Positions 1 through 7,212 of a stretch of DNA of 15,412 nucleotides are shown in pieces. Source of the stretch: an uncultured Flavobacteriales bacterium (GTDB taxonomy: Bacteria; Bacteroidota; Bacteroidia; Flavobacteriales; UBA1820); assembly GCA_938023515.1 (NCBI GenBank), contig CALJDR010000013.1, positions 1 through 15,412 of the forward strand. The letters run 5' to 3'. Position 1 is the stretch's first letter. Every line of letters begins with the position of its first letter. Below the pieces are notes generated by a model, which saw only the letters and a program-made list of their open reading frames with translations, was not told the origin of the DNA and did no database searches. A program made the translations under genes and the position numbers.

Positions 1-818
<818 letters not shown>

Positions 819-834
819 TCGGGACACAGACCTG

Positions 835-867
835 AAAAAAGGGCGGTGCAATTGCACCGCCCTTTTT
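835..867. terminator. Bidirectional rho-independent terminator after pckA
   Basis: A perfect 22-base palindrome at 841-862 can form a 9-bp GC-rich stem (GGGCGGTGC/GCACCGCCC) with an AATT loop. It is flanked by six A at 835-840 and five T at 863-867, so it can end pckA on the plus strand and the convergent lipoprotein transcript on the minus strand. A second small hairpin (GGTCTT, loop TTAC, AAGACC at 883-898) sits between it and the lipoprotein stop; it has no T-run and its role is unclear. Confidence 0.9.
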
Positions 868-918
868 GTTTTGCCTATTCGAGGTCTTTTACAAGACCCT
901 ACGATACCTCTCCAAAAT

Positions 919-1425
919 TTACCGCATCGTATCGAGTCTCTCTTCCAACACCTGGATCCGGTAGACCGTCGTATTGTAAGACATCGTATCCGCCGCAAGG
1001 CCGGGCAAATCCCGCCGGTACCCGTCGAGCGCCCGGCGGTAATAATACGCCGCCGAATCCCGTATCCCCAGCGAATCGTACAGCATTCCCACAGAGGATA
1101 AATCCTCTGAGGGGGTAATACCCCGGCTGAAAAGCCGCAAATAGTTATCCAAAGCCACCCGGTATTCGCCGGCCCCGAAACAACGGCTGGCTTTCAGCCC
1201 GTAAAACAGCGGATTGTCCGGGCTGTGGGCGATGGCGGAATCGGAATAAATAAATACTTTGGTATAATCCGGCACATATTCCTTGTCCACGTTCTGTTTC
1301 ATCCCTTCTATCATGTAGTACCAACCGGCTTTCTGGTCGAAAGCATAGGATTTTTGCAGTTCCGTCCTTTCCCGGCAGCCGGACAATAGTCCCGCTATTG
1401 CAAGCAACAGGAAATATTTTTTCAT
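919..1425 (-). CDS. Small lipoprotein with TPR-like repeats, unknown function
   Basis: 168 residues from the ATG at 1425. That start is chosen because it gives a short signal peptide with a lipobox (MKKYFLLLAIAGLLSGC, lipidated Cys17); an upstream in-frame start at 1500 would bury the signal sequence behind 25 unrelated residues and overlap the neighbouring gene. The mature part is helical, with two TPR-like stretches (about residues 72-100, with AGEYRVALDNYLRLF, and 108-140, with SLGIRDSAAYYYRRALDGY). The predicted location is a membrane, facing the periplasm or surface; partners cannot be inferred. It starts 17 bases after the stop of the orphan gene at 1443-1946, so the two are probably co-transcribed. 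The pckA hairpin at 841-862 can serve as its terminator. I do not recognise a named family; the TPR call is by eye. Confidence 0.75.
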   Translation of the reverse strand: MKKYFLLLAIAGLLSGCRERTELQKSYAFDQKAGWYYMIEGMKQNVDKEYVPDYTKVFIYSDSAIAHSPDNPLFYGLKASRCFGAGEYRVALDNYLRLFSRGITPSEDLSSVGMLYDSLGIRDSAAYYYRRALDGYRRDLPGLAADTMSYNTTVYRIQVLEERLDTMR

Positions 1426-1442
1426 AAATAAAATTTCATTTC

Positions 1443-1946
1443 CTACGAAGTTAGGATTTTTTGCCGGATCGCGCCAAAGAAGTCTCCCATTTTTTTCCAT
1501 ACATTATCATATATCCAGCCGGCCGCTTTGTTGGTCGCTCCATGCATGGACGCGTTTGTATAGAGGAGATAACCGGCTTCCAAGCCTATTTCCACATCGG
1601 ACTCCCATACAGGCAAAACAAACGAGGTTCCGCCTAAACTACTCCAATTAATATCTTCGACCTTTTCTACTCCCCCTTGCAGTTTTTTCCGGTCGGATTC
1701 CGCTCCATTCACATAAAGGATGGCCTCACAAGAAAATACGGCGCGCCCATATTTTCCGGCTTCCGTGCGTGCTTTGGCTGTTATCCCGGCTTCGTACCGT
1801 TCTCCATTTTTATGCACATTTATTATCCCGTCCACTTCATAAAAGCCATTAACACCTATTCCCTCCTCAAAAATATAATAGGGAATCTTGTTGTACACCG
1901 AATAACGTGTTTCTTTGTACTTTGCTTTGGGTATCGAATTATCCAT
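1443..1946 (-). CDS. AT-rich orphan protein of unknown function
   Basis: 167 residues from the ATG at 1946 (MDNSIPKAKYKETRYSVYNK). I do not recognise a family. The middle looks beta-rich with alternating hydrophobics (GFYEVDGIINVHKNGERYEAG; SCEAILYVNG), followed by a Gly/Ala-rich part and an amphipathic C-terminal helix (AAGWIYDNVWKKMGDFFGAI). It has one Cys and no clear catalytic motif. An alternative TTG start at 2030 would add a signal-peptide-like N-terminus (RRLLFLRLFYISFLIILVG), but that codon lies inside the rplS terminator stem, so the ATG is preferred. The region is clearly more AT-rich than its neighbours (roughly 43% GC by eye against mid-50s elsewhere), which suggests later acquisition. 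A near-match -7 box (TATATTTC on the minus strand, 1993-2000) could drive it together with the downstream lipoprotein. Confidence 0.6.
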   Translation of the reverse strand: MDNSIPKAKYKETRYSVYNKIPYYIFEEGIGVNGFYEVDGIINVHKNGERYEAGITAKARTEAGKYGRAVFSCEAILYVNGAESDRKKLQGGVEKVEDINWSSLGGTSFVLPVWESDVEIGLEAGYLLYTNASMHGATNKAAGWIYDNVWKKMGDFFGAIRQKILTS

Positions 1947-2010
1947 ATATCTGTTATTTACTTTGATTTGCCCTACCAATATAATCAAAAAAGAAATATA
2001 AAACAAGCGT

Positions 2011-2048
2011 AAAAACAAAAGCCTCCGCAATTTCTTGCGGAGGCTTTT
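2011..2048. terminator. rplS terminator (hairpin usable in both directions)
   Basis: GCCTCCGCAA (2021-2030), loop TTTC, TTGCGGAGGC (2035-2044): a perfect 10-bp stem that A-T pairs can extend to 14. On the minus strand it is followed by TTTTGTTTTT (complement of 2011-2020), the expected U-tract just after the rplS stop. On the plus strand only four T follow, so that direction is weaker. Confidence 0.88.
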
Positions 2049-2073
2049 GCACGGCCGGTCGCCCGGCGAAGTC

Positions 2074-2436
2074 TTATTTTTCGGATTTTCCGACGATGCG
2101 CTCCTTGATACGAGCCTTCTTGCCGGTAAGATCGCGCAGGTAGAATATGCGGGCGCGACGCACTTTACCGCTCTTGTTGAGCTCTATTTTCTGGATAGCC
2201 GGCATATTGAACGGGAATATGCGTTCCACGCCGACCGTTCCCGACATCTTGCGGATCGTGAAGGTTTTCGTTACACCCTGTCCGCGGAGCTGTATCACCA
2301 CTCCCTTGAAGAACTGCGTACGAGTTTTGTTACCTTCCTTGATCTCGTAGTACACGGTGATCGTATCACCTGCGCGGAATTTCGGGAATTCTTTTTTCTC
2401 GACGAATGTGTCCTGTACGTATTTTACTAAGTCCAT
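2074..2436 (-). CDS. rplS: 50S ribosomal protein L19 (bL19)
   Basis: bL19 binds 23S rRNA at the interface of the 50S and 30S subunits. The 120-residue product matches the family along its whole length: an N-terminal helix (MDLVKYVQDTF), then GDTITVYYEIKEGNKTRTQFFKGVVIQLRGQG and TFTIRKMSGTVGVERIFPF, and a basic C-terminal part (KVRRARIFYLRDLTGKKARIKER). Most bacterial L19 proteins are 110-130 residues. The ATG at 2436 is the natural start. Here it stands alone, not in the rpsP-rimM-trmD-rplS order seen in many bacteria. It has its own promoter at 2541-2570, a leader of about 100 nt with predicted hairpins, and its own terminator. The usual Bacteroidota absence of a Shine-Dalgarno site applies: the upstream stretch is A/T-rich. 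Confidence 0.97.
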   Translation of the reverse strand: MDLVKYVQDTFVEKKEFPKFRAGDTITVYYEIKEGNKTRTQFFKGVVIQLRGQGVTKTFTIRKMSGTVGVERIFPFNMPAIQKIELNKSGKVRRARIFYLRDLTGKKARIKERIVGKSEK

Positions 2437-2473
2437 TTTTTGGATAAAGCATTAAAAATTACCACTGCGACAA

Positions 2474-2532
2474 CCCAACATTCACGTCTCTCGTCAGAGG
2501 TTGGGGCGAGTGCCGGGATCGTTACTCCCGAC
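2474..2532 (-). ncRNA. Candidate structured mRNA leader of rplS
   Basis: Between the predicted transcription start (~2534) and the rplS ATG (2436) the minus-strand RNA can form two hairpins. Hairpin 1 has 7-bp arms at 2526-2532 and 2512-2518 (one G-U pair) around a 7-nt loop. Element 2 has a 6-bp outer helix CCCAAC (2500-2505) with GTTGGG (2474-2479) enclosing a 4-bp CTCT/AGAG hairpin with a GACG loop (2488-2499), which abuts the outer helix on one side, with an 8-nt bulge (2480-2487) on the other. Ribosomal protein mRNAs often carry such leaders, bound by the protein itself for feedback control; that role here is inference. Confidence 0.45.
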
Positions 2533-2540
2533 CGAGGCTG

Positions 2541-2570
2541 CAAATTTACGATTTTTTTCCATTATCCAAA
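2541..2570 (-). promoter_or_regulatory. Bacteroidota-type promoter of rplS
   Basis: On the minus strand TTTG (2567-2570), an 18-base spacer and TAAATTTG (2541-2548) match the Bacteroidota primary sigma consensus TTTG-N~19-TAnnTTTG at both boxes. Transcription would start near 2534, leaving a ~100-nt leader before rplS. It is the only promoter in the window where I find both boxes intact. Confidence 0.8.
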
Positions 2571-2607
2571 CATTTCCCGGTTTTTATTCCACGCACCGGA
2601 TACATTT

Positions 2608-2646
2608 AAAAAAGCCGGGAAAAGACATGCGTCCTTTCCCGGCTTT
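2608..2646 (-). terminator. Terminator of the fimbrial operon
   Basis: Arms at 2611-2626 and 2631-2646 pair in 15 of 16 positions (core AAAGCCGGGAAA / TTTCCCGGCTTT) around a 4-nt loop. On the minus strand the stem ends in a U-rich run (complement of 2608-2613). It lies 36 bases past the fimbrillin stop and separates that operon from the rplS promoter. Confidence 0.85.
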
Positions 2647-2681
2647 CAGTTTTGGGCTTCCGCCTCGAAATCTACTTCAGA

Positions 2682-3674
2682 TTACGGCTGTACATCCGTA
2701 GCGGATGCGGGCCAATCCTCGATCGTCGGGTCGCCGAATACCATTTCCTTCAAGCCGAGGATGGTGTTCAGGTCGAGGCTCACCTGGTAGTTGTAGATCT
2801 TGTTAGCTTCCCACTGGCCGCTGGCAATCGTGGCTGTAACAGTCTGGTCGCCGTTCTTGCTGGCATCGCCGCCGGCATTAGCCGCTACGGTCAGCACGAT
2901 TTCCACCTTCGTATTGGTGAGGGTCTGAGGGAGCAGCATCAGCACGTCGGTGCCTTTCTGGGTAGCCTGATAGGCGCTGTGGTTCAGAACAAGCGCATCG
3001 TTCACCACAGCCGCATAGCTGGCGGGCGTACCGAGGGTCGACCAACTGCCATCGAGCAGGCTCAGCGAACCTACGCTGTTCACGTCTTTAACCGTGATGG
3101 ATTTCAGCGTGATCGTGTACAGTTCCGAGTAATCGATAGCCGTCTTCAGGGAGAACTTCACCTGGGAAAGAGCATGATGGAATGCGAACGTCACCGCAGG
3201 AACCGATTCAGTAGCACCATCCCACGATTTGTCGGTAAGCGGCAGGGCATACATCAGGTCTTTCTGGTCGGCAATGGTCGTAGGTACGGTAAAGCTCAGC
3301 ACACCATTAGCCACCGTAGCCGAAGCATCGTACGGGGCATATCCGAAGAACGTATACTTTTTACCGGCCACCCAGTACTTAACGGGCGAATAGGTCCAGG
3401 CGCCGCTGGCTTTTGTCAACTCGACGTTCGTCATATAAGCCGCATAAGTGCCTATATTGGCTGCGCTCCACGCATCGGCGTTCGTGTTGTAGGCGAAAAC
3501 ACCGATCTTGGAGCCGTCGGCGAACTGAGTCCCCGTTACCGGGGTGCTTCTGACGGCTTTTGCCACGTACGTTTCGAACGACATAGCTTGGGGCTGGGCT
3601 TCGTTCACGGTGTCTTTGGAACATCCAGCCAAGGCTGCTGCAGCTATCGTAGCTGCGAATAACATTTTTTTCAT
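2682..3674 (-). CDS. Fimbrillin-family (Mfa-like) lipoprotein
   Basis: 330 residues. The N-terminus MKKMLFAATIAAAALAGCSKD is a lipoprotein signal with lipidated Cys18. In the established model for Bacteroidales type V pili, such pilins travel as lipoproteins to the outer membrane, are trimmed by a surface protease and polymerise by strand exchange. Family signs are a GSKIGVFAYN stretch early in the mature part, then WTYSPVKYWVAGKKYTFFGYAPY, an AFHHALSQVKFSLK strand near residues 165-180, a long beta-rich C-terminal domain (DVLMLLPQTLTNTKVEIVLTV) and a closing WEANKIYNYQVSLDL. It is low in Cys and rich in Ala, Thr and Val. It is the last gene of the operon, 82 bases after the DUF5119 gene, and is preceded by an unusually A-rich stretch that may favour strong translation. 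No adjacent protease or other pilin is seen. Whether it is a shaft, tip or anchor subunit cannot be told. Confidence 0.85.
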   Translation of the reverse strand: MKKMLFAATIAAAALAGCSKDTVNEAQPQAMSFETYVAKAVRSTPVTGTQFADGSKIGVFAYNTNADAWSAANIGTYAAYMTNVELTKASGAWTYSPVKYWVAGKKYTFFGYAPYDASATVANGVLSFTVPTTIADQKDLMYALPLTDKSWDGATESVPAVTFAFHHALSQVKFSLKTAIDYSELYTITLKSITVKDVNSVGSLSLLDGSWSTLGTPASYAAVVNDALVLNHSAYQATQKGTDVLMLLPQTLTNTKVEIVLTVAANAGGDASKNGDQTVTATIASGQWEANKIYNYQVSLDLNTILGLKEMVFGDPTIEDWPASATDVQP

Positions 3675-3756
3675 GCGAGTAAATGCTTTTAATTAGGTTT
3701 GATAATGATTTTTGTATTTTTCCTCCGGTTTCAGCCGGTTCTGTTTTCTTGTCTTT

Positions 3757-4689
3757 CTATTTTGTCGGCCCTAACGGGATATCCTCCTCTTGGTCCCAGC
3801 CTCCGATCCCGGCATCGAATCCGCCGCCATCGGGGCTTTCTATATCCGGTATTTCGATTCCTTCTATCTCCAGCGGTTTTCCCGTATCGGGCGTTTCACC
3901 CGGCTCTATTTTATCGGTTATGTCGTATTCGAACGTCCTGACCGTATTGTCCAACAGCAGGAAATCGAGAGTCAACAGGTTCTTCACCTCATTTTCCGCC
4001 CGGGTACCTCCCGAATTCGGACAAAGGCCGAAAAAGGCGATCTTCTGAGTGTACGCATCCCCATCTTTTTCCAGATCGAAGATCAGGGTACACGACTCTC
4101 TGCCCGGTGTTCCGGTAGAGAGGTTCAGGCAGCGGGACACCCCGGACAACGAACCCCGGCAAGCCTTGACATTATCGATACCCACCAGCTTCACCTTTAT
4201 CGCAGTGAACGAAACCTGGCATTGAGGTTTGACCACCACCGGCTCTTTTTGCCCAGTCGCAAGGGAGACATGCCCGCTGAACACAGCAAAATTCGGGTCG
4301 GGCTCTCCGATAAATGCTTCTACATTTCCGCGAGAACGGGTCTCCAGATAGGCTTCGGCCGTTTCAAAGCGGTCCATATTGCGGAACAGCAGCCTCTCTG
4401 TATCGCCGTTGTATACCAGGATGTCGTATTCGCCGTCCGGCATCGAGATCTTTCCTCCGGCCGTCTCCCGGAAAAAAGGATGATTCGTCCCTTTTTCCGG
4501 ATCGTAAAAGGTGATCAGCACTCCTTCCGGCTGGGAGGCTCCTTGCGGGAGTCCGCTCCAGTCTACCTTTACCTCCACCCCGCCTTCGGGATCATCGTCG
4601 TAATATAAGGTCGTCCGCTCGCATCCTGCCACCGGGAGCAAGGCTAAAAACAGGAGCATTCCTGTTTTCCGGGCGCTGCTTATATTCAT
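3757..4689 (-). CDS. DUF5119 domain lipoprotein of a fimbrial locus
   Basis: 310 residues with a lipoprotein signal (MLLFLALLPVAGC, lipidated Cys23 counted from the ATG at 4689). The mature start, CERTTLYYDDDPEGGVEVKVDW, and the following blocks (EGVLITFYDP, GEYDILVYNGDTERLLFRNM) look like the DUF5119 family, which in Bacteroidales is typically encoded beside fimbrillin-like genes and may act as a pilus anchor or assembly partner; its exact role is not established. The middle is beta-rich (VVKPQCQVSFTAIKVKLVGI). The last ~40 residues are acidic and rich in Pro and Gly (EGIEIPDIESPDGGG, WDQEEDIPLG), probably disordered. Its ATG overlaps the DUF3575 stop (ATGA at 4686-4689), which points to translational coupling. 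An 82-base gap with only a weak hairpin separates it from the fimbrillin gene. Confidence 0.8.
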   Translation of the reverse strand: MNISSARKTGMLLFLALLPVAGCERTTLYYDDDPEGGVEVKVDWSGLPQGASQPEGVLITFYDPEKGTNHPFFRETAGGKISMPDGEYDILVYNGDTERLLFRNMDRFETAEAYLETRSRGNVEAFIGEPDPNFAVFSGHVSLATGQKEPVVVKPQCQVSFTAIKVKLVGIDNVKACRGSLSGVSRCLNLSTGTPGRESCTLIFDLEKDGDAYTQKIAFFGLCPNSGGTRAENEVKNLLTLDFLLLDNTVRTFEYDITDKIEPGETPDTGKPLEIEGIEIPDIESPDGGGFDAGIGGWDQEEDIPLGPTK

Positions 4690-5915
4690 TTTTTTGCCTT
4701 ATTTGCTCCGAACCGCCATACAAGGGCTACTTTTGCTTTTGTTGGACCGATATAGGACTTGCGCCGGGTCGATTCGTATACGTAACGGTCATCATCGTAA
4801 TGGTACCGTTTATACTCGACCGACACATAACCTACCCCCAGCGAGCATTCCATCGCAAGCCTTTTTCCCAGCGGGAACGAGTATCCGTACGTTAAGCCGC
4901 CGCCGATGTAATTTCCCTGATACCCTTTGTCCGGGCCGTTCATCCATTCGTAAAGGCCTCCGTTCCCATACACTCCGGCAAAATGCCCGTGGAAGCGATC
5001 CCGTTGGGCAAACCACCAACGGACCTCCGGGCCGGCATTGACCAGCCGGTAGAACTTGTGGCGGCCTTCATTGCTCCACCAGGCGCCCTGGTATTCGAGG
5101 TTCACGGAGAAACGTTTTCCCACGTAGAACTCGAATTCGGCATTGGGCAATAGGGCCGCCCAATAGAGGGTATTTGTCTTCAGGGCAAACCGGAAAGAGC
5201 GTTCCTTTTTTGGGGCCGCACTATCCGCCGGAAGAACAACATCCGGGATTTCTTCCGAAGGTGCCTCTTGTAGTACCGGAAGTTCCGGGTACAGATCCGG
5301 CCTCTCGAACGGAATACCGTCCGGAAGTCCCACAAAGGACACATAGACCGTGGCCTTGTGTAACAGAGGGAAAAATTCCTCGTACATAGATAGCCAGGGC
5401 TTGCTGTCCGCCATGTACATGAGCAAGGTCTTGCGCCGGTCGCGGCTTAGCGAGGAATCGAGTACCGCAAGGATTTCCTCTCGGGAAGCCATTTCGGAAG
5501 CCGTCACCAGCGTTTTCAATCCATCCCAATCCTCACACCCAGAAACCTCTTGCAGGATACCATCCCTCAAGGATCTGTTTTCCAAGATATAGTCCGCTAC
5601 GGCCCATGCCCTGCGGGCGGCCAGGTCGAGGTTGCCCTCCTCCGGCCCATCGGGGGAAGAAGCGCCTACGATATCCACACAACTCACGATGCGCCCGGAA
5701 TCCGGCGTTGCTTTCAGTATGCTGAAAAGACTTTTGATCGTTATCCCGTTCCCGGCGAATGAAGAATCGACACTGGCGCTCCCTATCCGGAACCGGATCG
5801 GGAAAGAAAGGGTATCTGACTGTGTAGTAGGGGGAAGTCCTGCTTCCGTACCTGCCGCTGCGACATGCATACCCCATACCAATGCGGAGGCCACGAAAGC
5901 CATCTTCATAATCAT
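4686..5915 (-). CDS. OmpA-like/DUF3575 outer-membrane protein of a fimbrial locus
   Basis: About 409 residues. The likely signal peptide is MKMAFVASALVWGMHVAAAG; translation may begin at 5915, 5909 or 5903 (three close ATGs), and 5909 gives the most typical signal. Residues ~35-115 resemble the OmpA-like segment common in these proteins: FPIRFRIGSASVDSSF, then VDIVGASSPDGPEEGNLDLAARRAWAV. A helical region follows, then an acidic, Pro-rich linker (EAPSEEIPDVVLPADSAAPKK) and the DUF3575 domain from ~240 to the end, with LKTNTLYWAALLPNAEFEFYVG, AWWSNEGRHKFYRL, a Tyr/Gly-rich GVYGNGGLYEW, a GLTYGYSFPLGKRL strand and RRKSYIGPTKAKVALVW. These alternating strands suggest an outer-membrane beta-barrel. 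It is first in the DUF3575 > DUF5119 > fimbrillin operon; it may connect the surface structure with the cell envelope, which is inference. Regulation is likely from the leader and promoter at 5943-6022. Confidence 0.85.
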   Translation of the reverse strand: MIMKMAFVASALVWGMHVAAAGTEAGLPPTTQSDTLSFPIRFRIGSASVDSSFAGNGITIKSLFSILKATPDSGRIVSCVDIVGASSPDGPEEGNLDLAARRAWAVADYILENRSLRDGILQEVSGCEDWDGLKTLVTASEMASREEILAVLDSSLSRDRRKTLLMYMADSKPWLSMYEEFFPLLHKATVYVSFVGLPDGIPFERPDLYPELPVLQEAPSEEIPDVVLPADSAAPKKERSFRFALKTNTLYWAALLPNAEFEFYVGKRFSVNLEYQGAWWSNEGRHKFYRLVNAGPEVRWWFAQRDRFHGHFAGVYGNGGLYEWMNGPDKGYQGNYIGGGLTYGYSFPLGKRLAMECSLGVGYVSVEYKRYHYDDDRYVYESTRRKSYIGPTKAKVALVWRFGANKAKK

Positions 5916-5942
5916 GGGTTTGGGTTGTATAGCCTGCTTTTG

Positions 5943-5992
5943 GGAAACCGCCTTTCTTTTTTGAAAGATTGCTACGTGTTATATGCGGTTCC
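5943..5992 (-). other. Structured 5' leader of the fimbrial operon (candidate)
   Basis: In the minus-strand RNA GGAACCGC (5985-5992) can pair with GCGGTTTCC (5943-5951) with one bulged base. It encloses a CTTTC/GAAAG hairpin with an A6 loop (5952-5967) stacked directly on the outer helix. The structure lies between the putative transcription start (~6008) and the DUF3575 start. A regulatory role is conjecture; the inner stem is short. Confidence 0.3.
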
Positions 5993-6014
5993 TTAGATGG
6001 CTGTTCTATGGTTT

Positions 6015-6022
6015 CAAATATA
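6015..6022 (-). promoter_or_regulatory. Putative -7 box for the fimbrial operon
   Basis: TATATTTG on the minus strand fits TAnnTTTG. No TTTG is found at the matching -33 position. It would give a ~90-100-nt leader before the DUF3575 gene. Confidence 0.4.
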
Positions 6023-6233
6023 ATGCCTTTTTGTTAATTCAGACACGAATAATGAAACTTTTTAGCCCTTTGATTGCAATAATCGAAAAGTGGATTTTTA
6101 AAAACACAAAATATTATATATCATAGAATTAAAGAATAGAACATTACGCAAAAACACTTCTGGATAAATTCCGGACTTCCTTTGGAGATGCCATTAACAA
6201 AAAAAGACGATGATTTTTCGGCGCGAATTCACC

Positions 6234-6253
6234 TCCGATCGCCCCCGATCGGA
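6234..6253. promoter_or_regulatory. Operator-like inverted repeat in the transporter promoter
   Basis: Perfect 7-bp arms TCCGATC (6234-6240) and GATCGGA (6247-6253) around GCCCCC. The repeat ends exactly where the -7 box begins (6254), so it fills the promoter spacer, the classic position for a repressor that blocks RNA polymerase. The regulator is not in the window. Confidence 0.45.
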
Positions 6254-6261
6254 TATCTTTG
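6254..6261 (+). promoter_or_regulatory. Putative -7 box of the EamA transporter gene
   Basis: TATCTTTG matches TAnnTTTG, 22 bases upstream of the ATG at 6284. No TTTG is present at -33, which would suit an activator-dependent or weak promoter. Its position inside the longer open frame argues that translation starts at 6284 and not at 6182. Confidence 0.5.
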
Positions 6262-6283
6262 CACTCCACTCTCCACAGAAACG

Positions 6284-7201
6284 ATGACCCGAAAAGACAA
6301 CCCCGCACTATACCATTCGATGGCGATCGTCACCGCGGCGATATGGGGCACAACCTTCGTGTCTACCAAAGTCCTGATAAGCCACGGCCTCACCCCGGCC
6401 CAGATATTCTTCTGCCGGTTCCTGCTGGCCTACATCGGGATATGGCTCGTATGCCCCCGGAAGCTCTTTGCCGGCAGCCTGAAAGATGAGATGCTGATGG
6501 CCGCAGCCGGCCTTACAGGTGGCTCCCTGTATTTTTTGGCGGAAAACACGGCGCTCGGCATCACGCTGGCCTCCAACGTATCGCTCATCATCTGTACGAC
6601 CCCTTTGCTGACGGCTTTTCTTTCCTCCCTGGTCCTGAAAAGCGGACGCCCCACCCTGCGTTTTATCGCCGGGGCGCTGGTAGCACTGGCAGGAGTAGCC
6701 CTGGTGGTGTTCAACGGCCGGTTCGTATTGGAACTAAGTCCGCTCGGCGATATCCTCACCCTGACGGCCGCCCTGATGTGGGCCTCGTACAGTATCGTGA
6801 TGAAACTTTTGGAAAACAAATACAGCCCGTCCTTTATCACCCGTAAGGTATTCTTCTACGGGCTGCTGACCATTCTGCCGGTCGTCCTTTTCTCTGCCGA
6901 CAGGCCGGATTTTTCGCTGCTGCAAGACACGATAGTAGTATCCAACCTCCTGTTCCTGGGGCTGGTGGCTTCACTGCTGTGCTATTTGATGTGGAATACG
7001 GCGATAAAACAGATCGGGATCGTTCGGGCGACGAACTATATTTATATGACCCCAGTGGTCAGCATGGTGACGGCAGCCGTCGCGATAAACGAAAAGATTA
7101 CCCCGATAGCTATAGCCGGGAGTATCCTTATCCTGCTGGGTGTCTACAGCGCCGAACGGGCCGCCCGGAAAGCAAGTCGGGCCGGCAGTTTAAAGCCTTA
7201 A
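6284..7201 (+). CDS. EamA/DMT-family transporter
   Basis: A drug/metabolite-transporter family membrane protein of 305 residues, the normal length for ten-helix EamA proteins. The substrate is unknown; relatives export amino acids or other small metabolites. Two EamA repeats are visible: the first opens with IVTAAIWGTTFVSTKVLI and includes FFCRFLLAYIGIWLV, LYFLAENTALGITLASNVSLI and a helix ending ALAGVALVVFNG; the second opens with GDILTLTAALMWASYSIVMKLL and includes a helix ending LGLVASLLCYLMWNTAIKQIG, then the YIYMTPVVSMVTAAVAINEKI and ILILLGVYSAER helices. The ATG at 6284 is chosen because the first helix follows after ten residues and a promoter box lies just upstream; the open frame continues up to 6182 but adds a non-membrane, poorly typed extension. 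It converges on uvrA with an 11-base gap and I see no clear terminator between them. Confidence 0.92.
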   Translation: MTRKDNPALYHSMAIVTAAIWGTTFVSTKVLISHGLTPAQIFFCRFLLAYIGIWLVCPRKLFAGSLKDEMLMAAAGLTGGSLYFLAENTALGITLASNVSLIICTTPLLTAFLSSLVLKSGRPTLRFIAGALVALAGVALVVFNGRFVLELSPLGDILTLTAALMWASYSIVMKLLENKYSPSFITRKVFFYGLLTILPVVLFSADRPDFSLLQDTIVVSNLLFLGLVASLLCYLMWNTAIKQIGIVRATNYIYMTPVVSMVTAAVAINEKITPIAIAGSILILLGVYSAERAARKASRAGSLKP

Positions 7202-7212
7202 ATCGAAACCCT

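Larger units (their letters stand above)
5916..6283. other. Divergent intergenic region, AT-rich, no gene
   Basis: This 368-base stretch separates the fimbrial operon (-) from the transporter gene (+). It is strongly AT-rich between about 6010 and 6150. It holds the leader hairpins (5943-5992), a -7 box for each direction (6015-6022 minus; 6254-6261 plus) and an inverted repeat at 6234-6253. I see no small ORF of quality, no tRNA and no recombinase-type inverted repeats that would suggest an invertible fimbrial promoter. Confidence 0.6.

Noticed and set aside
2652..3662. 336-codon plus-strand frame opposite the fimbrillin gene
   Set aside because: It mirrors the fimbrillin coding region almost end to end, has no recognisable motif, and the minus strand has a lipobox, family motifs and a terminator.
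5916..6283. Possible invertible (phase-variable) promoter for the fimbrial operon
   Set aside because: Such switches are known in Bacteroidales, so I looked for paired inverted repeats flanking the promoter. I found only short local hairpins and the operator-like dyad, and no recombinase gene in the window.
6182..6283. Upstream in-frame start of the EamA transporter at 6182
   Set aside because: The extra 34 residues are not membrane-like, are not needed for the family length, and contain the operator-like dyad and the -7 box.
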